A stretch of DNA of 64,000 bases from Paracoccus contaminans (GCF_002105555.1 NZ_CP020612.1:310001-374000); one strand, 5' to 3'. Numbered from the stretch's first letter, positions 19,833 through 32,928 are shown. A program made the numbers and translations. The notes: generated from the letters alone by a model not told the origin.

Positions 19833-20996
19833 ATGCCCGTCATCACGTCGATCGAGGACCTCAAGCGAATCCACAAGCTGCGCGCGCCGCGGATGTTCTA
19901 TGATTACGCGGAATCGGGCAGCTATACCGAACAGACCTTCCGCGAGAACACGACCGACTTCCAGCAGATCCGCCTGCGCCAGAAGGTCGCCGTGGACATG
20001 TCCAACCGCTTGCTGGCCTCGGACATGATCGGGCAGCCGGTGACGATGCCGGTCGGGCTGTCGCCGGTCGGCATGACGGGGATGCAGAGCGCCGACGGCG
20101 AGATCAAGGCCGCCCGCGCCGCCGAGGCCTTCGGCGTGCCGTTCTGCCTGTCCACCATGTCGATCAGCTCGATCGAGGACGTGGCCGCGCATACGAGCAG
20201 GCCCTTCATGTTCCAGCTTTATGTCATGCGCGATCAGGAATTCCTGGAGGCCATCATCAACCGCGCCAAGGCGGCGGGCTGCTCGGCGCTGGTGCTGACG
20301 CTGGACCTGCAGATCCTCGGGCAGCGGCACAAGGATCTCAAGAACGGGCTGTCGGCCCCGCCCAAGCTGACACCTTCGGCCATGCTGGACCTGGCGACGC
20401 GCTGGCGCTGGGGCATGGGGATGCTGCGCACCAAGCGCCGCTTCTTCGGCAATATCGTCGGCCATGCCAAGGGGGTGGCGGACGCGTCGAACCTGTCCAG
20501 CTGGACGGCCGAACAGTTCGACCCGCAGCTTGACTGGACCAAGATCGCGCGCATCCGCGACATGTGGGGCGGCAAGCTGATCCTCAAGGGAATCATGGAT
20601 GAGGATGACGCCCGCCGGGCCGCCGATTTCGGGGCCGATGCGATCATCGTGTCGAACCATGGCGGGCGGCAACTGGACGGGGCGCTGTCCTCGATCAAGA
20701 TGCTGCCGCGCATCGTCGCGGCGGTGGGCGACCGGGTGGAAATCCACATGGACAGCGGCATCCGCTCGGGGCAGGACGCGCTCAAGGCTCTGGCCATGGG
20801 GGCCCATGCGACCTGGATCGGGCGGGCCTGGCTCTACGGGCTGGGCGCGATGGGCGAAAAGGGCGTGACGCGCGCGCTGGAGATCATCCGGGCCGAGATG
20901 GACACCACCATGGCCCTGTGCGGCGAGCGCGACATCCGCAATGTGGGCCGGCACAATCTGTATGTGCCGACCGCCTGGGCCACGGAATACGCCTGA
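19833..20996 (+). CDS. lldD: FMN-dependent L-lactate dehydrogenase (alpha-hydroxy-acid oxidase family)
   Basis: It oxidises L-lactate to pyruvate and feeds electrons to the respiratory chain. The 387-residue protein is full length. Features include the N-terminal FYDYAESGSYTE, MPVGLSPVGMTGM (FMN pocket), the catalytic region SNHGGRQLDGALSS with active-site His and substrate-binding Arg, and the phosphate-binding MDSGIRSGQDALKALAMGA. The inserted middle segment (about residues 170-225, DLQILGQRHKDLKNGL and the TRWRWGMGML helix) is typical of membrane-associated lactate dehydrogenases. It follows the lipoprotein gene by 12 nt; the divergent TetR may control it. Confidence 0.9.
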   Translation: MPVITSIEDLKRIHKLRAPRMFYDYAESGSYTEQTFRENTTDFQQIRLRQKVAVDMSNRLLASDMIGQPVTMPVGLSPVGMTGMQSADGEIKAARAAEAFGVPFCLSTMSISSIEDVAAHTSRPFMFQLYVMRDQEFLEAIINRAKAAGCSALVLTLDLQILGQRHKDLKNGLSAPPKLTPSAMLDLATRWRWGMGMLRTKRRFFGNIVGHAKGVADASNLSSWTAEQFDPQLDWTKIARIRDMWGGKLILKGIMDEDDARRAADFGADAIIVSNHGGRQLDGALSSIKMLPRIVAAVGDRVEIHMDSGIRSGQDALKALAMGAHATWIGRAWLYGLGAMGEKGVTRALEIIRAEMDTTMALCGERDIRNVGRHNLYVPTAWATEYA

Positions 20997-21306
20997 GCAT
21001 CGCCTTTGGGGAACGGCGCCTGCGGGCATATTGCCCGCCAGCCTGGCCCCGAGCGGCCGGGCAAATCCTGACCCGCGCATCGGATCTGCGCTGCCGTGTG
21101 CAGGCATGCAGCGCCCTGGTGCCAGGGGGCCGGACCCCGTGCCTTCGGCATGCGCGCCGGGGGGGGCCTGAGCCGCGCGCCCACCCATAATCGCAGCCTG
21201 CCCGGCTTCGCCGCTTGCCTTGGCCGGGCAGGCGCGCTATGCGCGCGGCTTGCCGTCCATGCACCCTTGGAGGATGGGCGGCTGTCGCAAGCAAAGGAAT
21301 ACCGAC
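20997..21306. other. 310-bp intergenic region with two hairpins upstream of rplY
   Basis: No gene is supported here. GCGGGCA-TAT-TGCCCGC at 21022-21038 could end the lldD transcript but has no T-run. A perfect 10-bp stem (CCTGCCCGGC at 21197-21206, GCCGGGCAGG at 21223-21232) lies in what is probably the rplY 5' leader. Confidence 0.5.
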
Positions 21307-21936
21307 ATGGCCAAAGAGATCCCGGATCTGGTGGCCGAGGCACGCGCGGGGACAGGCAAGGGGGCCGCCCGCCAAGCTCGCCGCGATGGCAAGGTGCCCG
21401 GCATCGTCTATGGCGACGGCAAGGATCCGTCGCCCATCCAGATGGACTTCAACCCCCTGCTGACCCGCCTGCGCGCGGGCCGCTTCATGTCCACGCTGTT
21501 CAACCTCAAGGTCGAGGGACAGGACGACGTGCGCGTGATCTGCCGCGGCGTGCAGCGCGACGTGGTCAAGGACCTGCCGACGCATATCGACTTCATGCGC
21601 GTTCACCGCAACACGCGGATCAACCTGTTCGTGCATGTCGAGTTCACCGGCCACGATGACGCCCCCGGTCTCAAGCGCGGCGGCACGCTGGTCGTGGTGC
21701 GCCCCGAGGTCGAGCTGATGGTCACCGCCTCGGACATCCCCGATCACCTGACCGTCGATCTGACCGGCCGCAAGATCGGCGATGTCATCCACATCGGCGA
21801 CATCCAGCTGCCGGCCGGCGCCAGGCCGACCATCGACCGCAACTTCGTCATCGCCAACATCGCCGCCCCCTCGGGCCTGGGCGCGGCCGATGAGGAAGGC
21901 GAGGACACGGCCGCCGACGCCGACGCCCAGTCCTGA
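21307..21936 (+). CDS. rplY: 50S ribosomal protein L25 (general stress protein Ctc form)
   Basis: L25 binds 5S rRNA. The 209-residue protein is the long Ctc form with two domains. The N-terminal 5S-binding domain has [20 protein letters not shown] and the FNPLL and [13 protein letters not shown] stretches; the C-terminal TL5 domain has THIDFMRVH and [19 protein letters not shown]. An acidic tail ([13 protein letters not shown]) ends it. Usually pth follows this gene in related genomes; here trmFO follows, after a terminator. Confidence 0.95.
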   Translation: MAKEIPDLVAEARAGTGKGAARQARRDGKVPGIVYGDGKDPSPIQMDFNPLLTRLRAGRFMSTLFNLKVEGQDDVRVICRGVQRDVVKDLPTHIDFMRVHRNTRINLFVHVEFTGHDDAPGLKRGGTLVVVRPEVELMVTASDIPDHLTVDLTGRKIGDVIHIGDIQLPAGARPTIDRNFVIANIAAPSGLGAADEEGEDTAADADAQS

Positions 21937-21979
21937 CGCGGCAAGATCCAAAGGCCGGCGGCCAGGCCTATCGGCGACA

Positions 21980-22009
21980 GGGGGCGGTGCCATGGCGCCG
22001 CCCCTTTTT
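21980..22009 (+). terminator. Rho-independent terminator of rplY
   Basis: GGGGCGG-TGCCATGGCG-CCGCCCC followed directly by TTTTT, 44 nt after the rplY stop; the centre GCCATGGC is itself palindromic. Confidence 0.85.
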
Positions 22010-22038
22010 CATGGCGCCCTCGGCTGCTAGGTGAAGGC

Positions 22039-23376
22039 ATGATCGAACCCATCCACATCGTCGGTGCCGGCCTGGCCGGGTCCGAGGCCGCATGGCAGGT
22101 GGCGCGCGCCGGGGTTCCGGTGATCCTGCACGAGATGCGCCCCGCCGTGGCCACCTTTGCCCATCGCACCGGCGATTGCGCCGAGATGGTCTGTTCCAAC
22201 AGCTTCCGTTCGGACGATGACGTGAACAACGCCGTCGGGCAGATGCACTGGGAAATGCGGGCCGCGGGCGGGCTGGTCATGGCGATGGCCGACCGCCACA
22301 AGCTGCCGGCCGGGGGCGCGCTGGCGGTGGACCGTGATGCGTTTTCCGCCGCCGTGACCGATGCCCTGCGCGCCGAGCCGCTGGTCAGCTTCCAGCCGGG
22401 CGAGATGACGGACCTGCCCCGCGAGGGCCGCTGGATCATCGCCACCGGGCCGCTGACCTCGCCCGCGCTGGGTGCGTCGATCCAGTCGGAAACCGGGGCG
22501 GATGCGCTTGCCTTCTTCGACGCGATCGCCCCCATCGTCCATGCCGACAGCATCGACATGACCGTCGCCTGGCGGCAATCGCGCTATGACAAGGGCGAGA
22601 CCGAGGATGAGCGCACCGCCTATATCAACTGCCCGATGACGCGCGAGCAGTATGAGGCGTTCATCGACGCCCTGCTGGCCGCCGACAAGACCGAGTTCCA
22701 CGAGGGCGAAACCGCCGGCTATTTCGACGGCTGCCTGCCCATCGAGGTGATGGCCGAACGCGGGCGCGAGACGCTGCGCCACGGCCCGATGAAGCCGGTG
22801 GGGCTGACCGACGCCCACAAGCCGGATCAGAAACCTTACGCAGTGGTTCAACTTCGGCGCGATAACGCGTTGGGAACGCTTTATAATATCGTCGGCTTCC
22901 AGACCAAGATGAAATACGGCGCGCAGGTGCAGGTGTTTCGCATGATCCCCGGCCTTGAAAACGCCAGCTTCGCCCGGCTTGGTGGCATCCACCGCAATAC
23001 CTTCCTGAACTCGCCCACCCTGATTGACGACCGGCTGCGGCTGCGGTCCCGGCCGGCCTTGCGCTTTGCCGGCCAGGTCACCGGGGTCGAGGGTTATGTC
23101 GAAAGCGCGGCGATGGGCCTGCTGGCCGGCCGCCTGGCCGCGGCCGAGGCGCTGGGCCGCGACCTGCCCCCGCCGCCCGCAACCACGGCGATGGGCGCGC
23201 TGGTCCATCACATCACCGGCGGCGCCGAGGCAAGGACGTTTCAGCCGATGAACGTCAATTTCGGCCTGTTCCCCCCGGTCGAGGCGCGGGGCGGGCGGCG
23301 CGGCCGCAAGGACCGCTATCCCGCCTATACCGAGCGCGCCAAGCAGGATTTCGCCGCGTGGCTGGCCGCGCAGTAA
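22039..23376 (+). CDS. trmFO: methylenetetrahydrofolate-tRNA (uracil-5-)-methyltransferase TrmFO
   Basis: It is an FAD- and folate-dependent enzyme that makes m5U54 in the tRNA T-loop. The 445-residue protein has the FAD-binding dinucleotide fold at the N-terminus ([17 protein letters not shown]), the conserved [12 protein letters not shown] with a key cysteine, [39 protein letters not shown] in pieces, and the C-terminal [17 protein letters not shown]. Length is normal. It overlaps gluQ by 19 nt. Confidence 0.96.
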   Translation: MIEPIHIVGAGLAGSEAAWQVARAGVPVILHEMRPAVATFAHRTGDCAEMVCSNSFRSDDDVNNAVGQMHWEMRAAGGLVMAMADRHKLPAGGALAVDRDAFSAAVTDALRAEPLVSFQPGEMTDLPREGRWIIATGPLTSPALGASIQSETGADALAFFDAIAPIVHADSIDMTVAWRQSRYDKGETEDERTAYINCPMTREQYEAFIDALLAADKTEFHEGETAGYFDGCLPIEVMAERGRETLRHGPMKPVGLTDAHKPDQKPYAVVQLRRDNALGTLYNIVGFQTKMKYGAQVQVFRMIPGLENASFARLGGIHRNTFLNSPTLIDDRLRLRSRPALRFAGQVTGVEGYVESAAMGLLAGRLAAAEALGRDLPPPPATTAMGALVHHITGGAEARTFQPMNVNFGLFPPVEARGGRRGRKDRYPAYTERAKQDFAAWLAAQ

Positions 23377-24221
23377 CGCGCACGCGCTTTGCGCCATCGC
23401 CCACAGGGCCGCTGCATCTGGGGCATGCCTATGCGGCGCTGACCGCCGCGGCACTGGCCGAGGAGGGGCAGTTCCTGCTGCGGATCGAGGATATCGACCA
23501 GACCCGATGCCGCCCCGAATGGGAAACGGCCCTGTGCGATGATCTGCACTGGCTGGGGCTGAACTGGCCGCTGCCGGTGATGCGGCAGTCCGGCCGCCTG
23601 CCCGCCTATCGCGCGGCGCTGGACCGGCTGGGCGCGATGGGGCTGATCTATCCCTGCCGCTGCCGCCGCGCCGACATCACGAGCGCCTTGTCCGCCCCGC
23701 AGGAAGGCGCGGCGGCGATCGGGCCGGATGGGCCTGTCTATCCCGGCACCTGCCGCGGGCGCCCCATGGCCGGGGCGGGTTCGCAGGACGCGATCCGCCT
23801 TGACGCGCGGCGCGCCTTTGCCCTGCTGGGCGAGGAGGAGGTCGGCTTTCACGACGATTGCGTGATGCCGGACACGCGGCACCGCCTGGCGGCCGCCGAT
23901 TTCATCGACGGCATCGGCGATGTGGTGCTGGCCCGCCGGGGCATGGGCACCAGCTATCACCTGTCGGTCGTGGTGGATGATGCCGCGCAGGGGATCACGC
24001 TGGTCACGCGCGGCAAGGATCTGTTCGATTCGACCTTCATCCATGTGCTGCTGCAACGCCTGCTGGATTTGCCGACGCCGCTGTATCACCATCACCGCCT
24101 GATCCGGGACGCTGCCGGCAGGCGACTTGCCAAGCGCGACGATGCCCGCGCCATCAGGCTGTATCGCGCCGAGGGCGCGACGCCGGCCGATATCAGGCGG
24201 ATGGTGGGCCTGACCGGCTGA
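23358..24221 (+). CDS. gluQ: glutamyl-queuosine tRNA(Asp) synthetase
   Basis: It attaches glutamate to the queuosine base at the wobble position of tRNA-Asp. The 287-residue protein is a GluRS catalytic core without the anticodon-binding domain. It has [19 protein letters not shown] with the HIGH-type [16 protein letters not shown], a zinc site (CRCRRADI and YPGTCRG), and a degenerate KMSKS (RRLAKR). The start is GTG 23358, inside the end of trmFO. Its substrate tRNA-Asp(GTC) is encoded twice at 53.9-54.1 kb in this window. Confidence 0.93.
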   Translation: MAGRAVTRTRFAPSPTGPLHLGHAYAALTAAALAEEGQFLLRIEDIDQTRCRPEWETALCDDLHWLGLNWPLPVMRQSGRLPAYRAALDRLGAMGLIYPCRCRRADITSALSAPQEGAAAIGPDGPVYPGTCRGRPMAGAGSQDAIRLDARRAFALLGEEEVGFHDDCVMPDTRHRLAAADFIDGIGDVVLARRGMGTSYHLSVVVDDAAQGITLVTRGKDLFDSTFIHVLLQRLLDLPTPLYHHHRLIRDAAGRRLAKRDDARAIRLYRAEGATPADIRRMVGLTG

Positions 24222-24465
24222 CCAGATCGCGCAGCAGGCGGTTGGTTTCCTGGCCGTTGCGGTAGATTCCGAAGCTGACAAAGGCAACGCCCGCGCCGAC
24301 AATGATCGACAGCGCGCCGACGACCAAGGTCATCAGCCCGGCGACGAAGCCGCCCCTGGGCGACATGAACATCACGCCGATCGCGCTGAACACGAGGGTG
24401 ACCAATGCAACCGCCACCAGAACGATCAACAGTTTCTCGGCCCAGCGAATCATCAGATCGCTCAT
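24193..24465 (-). CDS. small two-span membrane protein
   Basis: This is a 90-residue protein of unknown function with two membrane segments: LLIVLVAVALVTLVFSAIGVMF (about residues 12-33) and GLMTLVVGALSIIVGAGVAFVSFG in pieces (about 42-65). An amphipathic helix [14 protein letters not shown] ends it. AAGGAG lies 8 nt before ATG 24465, a strong ribosome binding site. Its last 29 nt overlap the 3' end of gluQ on the opposite strand. It lies downstream of hisI on the same strand, 44 nt away, so the two may be co-transcribed. Confidence 0.75.
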   Translation of the reverse strand: MSDLMIRWAEKLLIVLVAVALVTLVFSAIGVMFMSPRGGFVAGLMTLVVGALSIIVGAGVAFVSFGIYRNGQETNRLLRDLVSRSGPPSA

Positions 24466-24509
24466 CAGGATCTCCTTCCGGTACTCAAGCCGTGTCTGCC
24501 CCAAACATC

Positions 24510-24872
24510 TCAAGATTGCGTTGACGGCGCCATGATCTCAACCTCGCCGCCATCCCGAATGGCGGTATAGAAACAGCTTCGCCGGTTGGTGTGACAGGCC
24601 GGCCCTGACTGATCGACCAGCAGCAGCAGGCAGTCGCGGTCGCAATCGATCCGCATCTCGACGAGCCGCTGGACATGGCCCGAGCTTTCGCCCTTGGTCC
24701 AGAACGCCTTGCGCGAACGCGACCAATAGGTGACGCGCCCCGTTTCCAGCGTGCGCGCGAGTGATTCGGCGTTCATCCAGGCCAGCATCAGCACCTCGCC
24801 CGAAGCGGCGTCCTGCGCGATGGCGGGGATCAAGCCGCGATCGTCAAAGCGCAGCGTCGCGGGATCGAACAT
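24510..24872 (-). CDS. hisI: phosphoribosyl-AMP cyclohydrolase
   Basis: It opens the purine ring of phosphoribosyl-AMP in the third step of histidine synthesis. The 120-residue single-domain enzyme carries the diagnostic motifs: [18 protein letters not shown], the metal-binding [13 protein letters not shown] and [10 protein letters not shown] with its zinc cysteines. ATG 24872 ([11 protein letters not shown]) fits the family N-terminus and has GGAAAG upstream. It is an isolated his gene; hisE is not fused or adjacent. The Fe-S scaffold-like gene is divergent, 55 bp away. Confidence 0.96.
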   Translation of the reverse strand: MFDPATLRFDDRGLIPAIAQDAASGEVLMLAWMNAESLARTLETGRVTYWSRSRKAFWTKGESSGHVQRLVEMRIDCDRDCLLLLVDQSGPACHTNRRSCFYTAIRDGGEVEIMAPSTQS

Positions 24873-24927
24873 CGGCTTTCCTTTCGGCAGGGGGCACCTA
24901 TCTATCGCATGGAACGGAGGAATGGCG

Positions 24928-25353
24928 ATGGCCGACGACGACCTGATGGCACTGTATTCGCGGCGGCTGCTGGCATTGGCGGCGGACATTCCCCATCTGG
25001 GGCGGCTGGACGATGCAACGGGCAGCGCCAGCATCCGCTCGCCCCAATGCGGATCGACCGTGACCGCGCATGTCAGGCTGGCGGACGGGCGCGTTGCCGC
25101 CTTCGCGCAGGAGGTGCGCGCCTGCGCGCTGGGCCAGGCCTCGGCCGCCGTGCTGGGGGGCGCAGTGATCGGCCGCACCCCGGCCGAGCTGGCCGCCGCC
25201 CGCGATGCCGTTCGCGCCATGCTGGATGGGGGGATGCCCCCGGCCGATCCCTTTGCCGAGGCCGAGGCGCTGTCGGCCGCGCGGGATTTTCCAAACCGTC
25301 ACGCCTCGATCATGCTGGCATGGGAGGCTGCGGCAAAGGCGGCAGGCGCCTGA
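24928..25353 (+). CDS. IscU/NifU-N-like iron-sulfur scaffold protein lacking the third ligand cysteine
   Basis: This 141-residue protein aligns with the U-type scaffold fold on which Fe-S clusters are built. Two of the three family cysteines are visible: Cys41 in SPQCGSTVT and Cys66 in RACALGQAS. At the third position, where IscU/SufU have a Cys in the last helix, the sequence reads [14 protein letters not shown], so the cysteine is absent and a His is nearby. It may bind clusters differently, transfer them, or do something else. GGAACGGAGG lies 7 nt before ATG 24928; ATG 24922 is too close to it. It is a single gene, followed by the terminator of the opposite unit. Confidence 0.75.
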   Translation: MADDDLMALYSRRLLALAADIPHLGRLDDATGSASIRSPQCGSTVTAHVRLADGRVAAFAQEVRACALGQASAAVLGGAVIGRTPAELAAARDAVRAMLDGGMPPADPFAEAEALSAARDFPNRHASIMLAWEAAAKAAGA

Positions 25354-25355
25354 CG

Positions 25356-25386
25356 AAAAGGGCCGGCCCCTGGACAGGGCCGGCCA
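25356..25386 (-). terminator. Rho-independent terminator of the LexA-box small gene
   Basis: Perfect 9-bp stem (GGCCGGCCC at 25361-25369, GGGCCGGCC at 25377-25385). On the minus strand it is followed by TTTTC. A second hairpin (GCGATCCC-GAACC-GGGATCGC, 25416-25436) lies between it and the stop codon at 25465. Confidence 0.7.
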
Positions 25387-25464
25387 GTCGCGCATGACCC
25401 AGGCGGGGATAATGGGCGATCCCGAACCGGGATCGCGCAAGTCATGCGAGGCAGGGAAAGGCGA

Positions 25465-25587
25465 TCAGGCGCCGATCAGGGCAGGCAGCCACAGCATCGC
25501 AATGGTGGCGAGGCAGATGGTGGCAACGCCAACCATGTCCGACAGCGATTCGGGCGTCTGGGGCAGCAGGCGGGACAGAAGGGACAT
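25465..25587 (-). CDS. 40-residue single-span membrane micro-protein, probable SOS gene
   Basis: The peptide has an N-terminal polar, mildly basic stretch (MSLLSRLLPQTPESLSD) and one hydrophobic span (about residues 18-39, VGVATICLATIAMLWLPALI). GGAG lies 6-7 nt before the ATG. Two perfect GTTC-N7-GTTC elements lie 18 and 56 nt upstream, and a terminator follows, giving a self-contained unit of about 300 bp. The gene is 77 nt downstream of recG on the same strand. No homologue name is claimed. In Caulobacter the LexA-regulated SidA, a tiny inner-membrane protein, blocks division after DNA damage; a similar role is inferred from architecture only. Confidence 0.65.
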   Translation of the reverse strand: MSLLSRLLPQTPESLSDMVGVATICLATIAMLWLPALIGA

Positions 25588-25604
25588 CGGTATCTCCGTT
25601 CCAA

Positions 25605-25619
25605 GTTCATCATTTGTTC
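25605..25619 (-). promoter_or_regulatory. LexA-type operator, proximal
   Basis: GTTC-ATCATTT-GTTC on the plus strand is an exact match to the GTTC-N7-GTTC SOS box of alphaproteobacteria. It lies 18 nt upstream of the 40-residue ORF, where a bound repressor would block initiation. Confidence 0.7.
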
Positions 25620-25642
25620 TCACACCGAGCCGATTCTGTAAA

Positions 25643-25657
25643 GAACATTTTAAGAAC
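25643..25657 (-). promoter_or_regulatory. LexA-type operator, distal
   Basis: GTTC-TTAAAAT-GTTC on the minus strand is a second exact match to GTTC-N7-GTTC, 23 bp from the first and in the opposite orientation. It begins 8 bp past the recG stop, so it belongs to the small downstream gene. Confidence 0.7.
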
Positions 25658-25664
25658 TCTGGCG

Positions 25665-30133
<4,469 letters not shown>

Positions 30134-30135
30134 TC

Positions 30136-31971
30136 ATGGCGCGCGCACCCCTTCTGCAACTGACCGGCATCTCGCTGACCTTCGGCGGCAACCCGGTGTT
30201 CGACGATCTGTCGCTGACCGTGCAGGAGGGCGACCGCGTCGCCCTTGTCGGCCGCAACGGTTCGGGCAAGTCCACGCTGATGAAGGTCATGGCCGGGCTG
30301 GTCGAACCCGACCGGGGCGAGGTGATCGTGCCCGCCGGCACCCGCGTGGGCTATATGGAACAGGATCCCGACCTTTCGGGCTTTGCGACGCTGGGCGATT
30401 TCGCCGCCGCGGGCCTGGGCGAGGCCGAGGCATGGCGCGTGGCCGCCGCGGCCGAGGGGCTGGGGTTCGATGCCGCGCGGCCCGTGGCCACCGCCTCGGG
30501 CGGGGAACGGCGGCGTGCGGCACTGGCGCGGCTGCTGGCCGAGGCGCCGGATCTGATGCTGCTGGACGAGCCGACCAACCATCTCGACATCCAGGCGATC
30601 GGCTGGCTGGAACAGCAGCTGTCTGATACCCGCGCGGCCTTCGTGCTGATCTCGCATGACCGCGCCTTCCTGCGCCGCCTCACGCGGGCGACGCTGTGGA
30701 TCGACCGCGGCGCGGTGCGCCGGCAGGACAAGGGCTTCGAGGCGTTCGAGGACTGGCGCGAGGAAACCTGGGCCGCCGAGGACGAGGCCCGCCACAAGCT
30801 TGATCGCAAGATCAAGGCCGAGGCCCGTTGGGCCGTCGAGGGCATCAGCGCCCGGCGCAAGCGCAACCAGGGCCGAGTACGGGCGCTGGCCGCGCTGCGG
30901 CAGGAACGGGCCGCGCAGATCCGCCGCCAGGGCACCGCCGCGATGGCGCTGGACAGCGGGCAGCAGTCGGGCAAGCGCGTGATCGAGGCAAAGGGCATTG
31001 CCAAGGCCTTCGGCGCGCGGGTGATCCTGCGCCCCTTCGACCTGCGCGTCATGCGCGGCGACCGCATCGCCTTTGTCGGCCCGAACGGGGCGGGCAAGAC
31101 GACCCTGATCAAGATGCTGACCGGCGAGATCGTGCCCGACGAGGGCAGTGTGACCTTCGGCACGAATCTGGAAATCGCGGTCTTCGACCAGGCTCGCGCG
31201 CGCATCGACGACAGCGTTTCCTTGTGGGATGCGCTGACGGGCGATCCGCAGATGCGCGTCTCGGGGCGATCCGACCAGGTGATGGTGCGCGGCACGCCCC
31301 GGCATGTCGTTGCCTATCTCAAGGACTTCCTGTTCGACGATGCGCAGGCCCGTGCCCCTGTGGGCAGCCTGTCGGGCGGGGAAAAGGCGCGGCTGCTGCT
31401 GGCGCAGATCATGGCGCGGCCATCCAACCTGCTGGTGCTGGACGAACCGACAAACGATCTGGACATCGAGACGCTCGATCTGCTTCAGGACATCCTGGGC
31501 GAATATGACGGCACGGTGCTGCTGGTCAGCCATGACCGCGACTTCATCGACCGTGTGGCCGACACGACCGTGGCCATGGAAGGCGACGGCCGCGCCGTGA
31601 CCTATGCCGGCGGGTGGAGCGATTATCGCGCCCAGCGGGGCGAGGATGCGCCCGAGGCCGAGGCCCCTGCCCCGCGGCCGTCCGCCCGCCCCGCCGCGGC
31701 GGCCGCCCAGCCAGCGGCGGCTGGCGCCCGGCCTGACCTGCGCGCGGGGCTGAGCTTTACCGAACGGCACCGGCTGGAAGCCCTGCCCGGCATCATCGAA
31801 AGGCTGGAAGCCGAAATCGGCAAGCTGAACGCCTTTCTGTCCCAGCCCGACCTGTTCCAGACCGCGCCCGCCAAGTTCGCCAAGGCCTCCGAGGGGCTGG
31901 CCGAGCGGCAGGCTGCGCTGGCCGCGGCAGAGGAGGAGTGGCTGGCGCTGGCCGAACGCGCCGAGGGATAA
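30136..31971 (+). CDS. uup: ABC-F family ATPase, Uup type
   Basis: ABC-F proteins are soluble twin ATPases acting on ribosomes or, for Uup, linked to genome stability. The 611-residue protein has two nucleotide-binding domains: Walker A GRNGSGKST with signature SGGERRR and LLDEPTNHLD; then Walker A GPNGAGKTT with LSGGEKAR and LVLDEPTNDLD. A charged linker (about 215-275, EARWAVEGISARRKRNQGR) joins them. The C-terminal Ala/Pro linker and coiled coil (about 545-611, LEALPGIIERLEAEIGKLN) is the Uup DNA-binding feature. It is divergent from ligA, suggesting a repair link. Confidence 0.93.
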   Translation: MARAPLLQLTGISLTFGGNPVFDDLSLTVQEGDRVALVGRNGSGKSTLMKVMAGLVEPDRGEVIVPAGTRVGYMEQDPDLSGFATLGDFAAAGLGEAEAWRVAAAAEGLGFDAARPVATASGGERRRAALARLLAEAPDLMLLDEPTNHLDIQAIGWLEQQLSDTRAAFVLISHDRAFLRRLTRATLWIDRGAVRRQDKGFEAFEDWREETWAAEDEARHKLDRKIKAEARWAVEGISARRKRNQGRVRALAALRQERAAQIRRQGTAAMALDSGQQSGKRVIEAKGIAKAFGARVILRPFDLRVMRGDRIAFVGPNGAGKTTLIKMLTGEIVPDEGSVTFGTNLEIAVFDQARARIDDSVSLWDALTGDPQMRVSGRSDQVMVRGTPRHVVAYLKDFLFDDAQARAPVGSLSGGEKARLLLAQIMARPSNLLVLDEPTNDLDIETLDLLQDILGEYDGTVLLVSHDRDFIDRVADTTVAMEGDGRAVTYAGGWSDYRAQRGEDAPEAEAPAPRPSARPAAAAAQPAAAGARPDLRAGLSFTERHRLEALPGIIERLEAEIGKLNAFLSQPDLFQTAPAKFAKASEGLAERQAALAAAEEEWLALAERAEG

Positions 31972-32001
31972 GCCCCCCCCGGCGGGATTGGCACCCGGTC
32001 T

Positions 32002-32019
32002 GTTATGTTATAACCTATC
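32002..32019 (+). promoter_or_regulatory. Zur-box-like operator upstream of zinT
   Basis: GTTATGTTATAACCTATC differs from a perfect palindrome at two of 18 positions and fits the GTTATRTTATAAC pattern of alphaproteobacterial Zur sites. It overlaps a likely -10 region and lies 25 bp before the zinT start. A TATCCT/AGGATA stem (32016-32037) encloses the GGAG. Confidence 0.65.
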
Positions 32020-32044
32020 CTTTCTTTGGAGAGGATAGTTCCTG

Positions 32045-32725
32045 ATGATTCGACAGCTGATCCCATCTGTTGCCGCACTGCTGCTATGCGCCGGCCCGCT
32101 TGCGGCCCAGTCCCCCGCCGCGCCCGCCACCCACCATGATCATCACCACGAACATGGCCAGGGGCACGCCTCTGCGCCGGCGGCCAAGGGCGGCGTTCAC
32201 GAGGGATACTTCGCCGACGAGCAGGTGAAACCCCGCCCCCTGTCCGACTGGGAAGGCGACTGGCAATCGGTCTATCCCTATCTGCGCGACGGTACGCTTG
32301 ACCCCGTGATGGAGGCGAAGGCGAAAACCAAGGGCGACAAGACGGCCGCCGCATACAAGGCCTATTACGAAACGGGCTACAAGACGGACGTGGACCGGAT
32401 CGAGATCCATGGCGACACGGTCACGTTCCACCGCGGCCCGATCGCGGCAAAGGGCATCTATGCCCCGGACGGGCACGAGATCCTGACCTATGCCAAGGGC
32501 AACCGCGGCGTCCGCTACAGCTTTCGCAAGACCGGGGGCGATGCGTCGGCGCCCGGCTTCATCCAGTTCAGCGACCACCGCATCGCGCCGGAAAAGGTCG
32601 GGCACTATCACCTCTACTGGGGCGATGACCGGGCAGCCGTCCTGGCCGAGCTGACCAACTGGCCGACCTATTACCCGGCAAAGCTGGATGCCCAGGGCAT
32701 CCTGCATGAAATGCTGGCCCACTAG
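32045..32725 (+). CDS. zinT: periplasmic zinc-binding protein ZinT
   Basis: ZinT helps recover zinc in the periplasm, often handing it to ZnuA-type binding proteins. The 226-residue protein has a signal peptide (residues 1-21, ending AAQ), a His-rich loop (HHDHHHEHGQGH, about 30-41) and the ZinT domain with FADEQVKPRPLSDWEGDWQS, YPYLRDGTLDPVMEAKA and the metal-binding HYHLYWG near the C-terminus. A Zur-like operator precedes it, fitting induction under zinc starvation. No other zinc-transport gene is adjacent. Confidence 0.93.
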   Translation: MIRQLIPSVAALLLCAGPLAAQSPAAPATHHDHHHEHGQGHASAPAAKGGVHEGYFADEQVKPRPLSDWEGDWQSVYPYLRDGTLDPVMEAKAKTKGDKTAAAYKAYYETGYKTDVDRIEIHGDTVTFHRGPIAAKGIYAPDGHEILTYAKGNRGVRYSFRKTGGDASAPGFIQFSDHRIAPEKVGHYHLYWGDDRAAVLAELTNWPTYYPAKLDAQGILHEMLAH

Positions 32726-32749
32726 GCTGGCAAGCGCCATTCCTCCCGG

Positions 32750-32780
32750 TTGACTCGGACCGCGGGACTGGTCATATAAG
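32750..32780 (+). promoter_or_regulatory. promoter of rplU-rpmA
   Basis: -35 TTGACT at 32750-32755 and an AT-rich -10 (CATATAAG, 32773-32780) with 17-18 bp spacing, in the 203-bp gap after zinT. It leaves a leader of about 140 nt before rplU. Confidence 0.65.
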
Positions 32781-32786
32781 CGCGAT

Positions 32787-32892
32787 CCGGCCGGGCACCG
32801 CCTTGGCCGGTCGTTCATTTGAAACATCGCCCCGCAGGGGGCGCGCAGTCCGAGGGCAAGGGGCGAAGGCCCCTGAAACGCCGGGAAACCGG
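32787..32892 (+). promoter_or_regulatory. rplU leader with four consecutive hairpins
   Basis: Stems in order: CCGGCC/GGCCGG (32787-32810), GCCCC/GGGGC (32829-32842), GGGGC/GCCCC with GAAG loop (32860-32873), and CCGG-GAAA-CCGG with a GNRA tetraloop (32881-32892). They occupy the transcribed leader between promoter and start codon. A regulatory role is inferred. Confidence 0.45.
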
Positions 32893-32928
32893 GGCCACAG
32901 GACGCGGCAGGAAAGAAAGACGACCAAG

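Noticed and set aside
19200..21188. Extension of the TetR frame upstream across the lipoprotein and lldD genes
   Set aside because: The frame is open only by GC bias; the real TetR starts at 19163 and lldD is clearly coded on the other strand.
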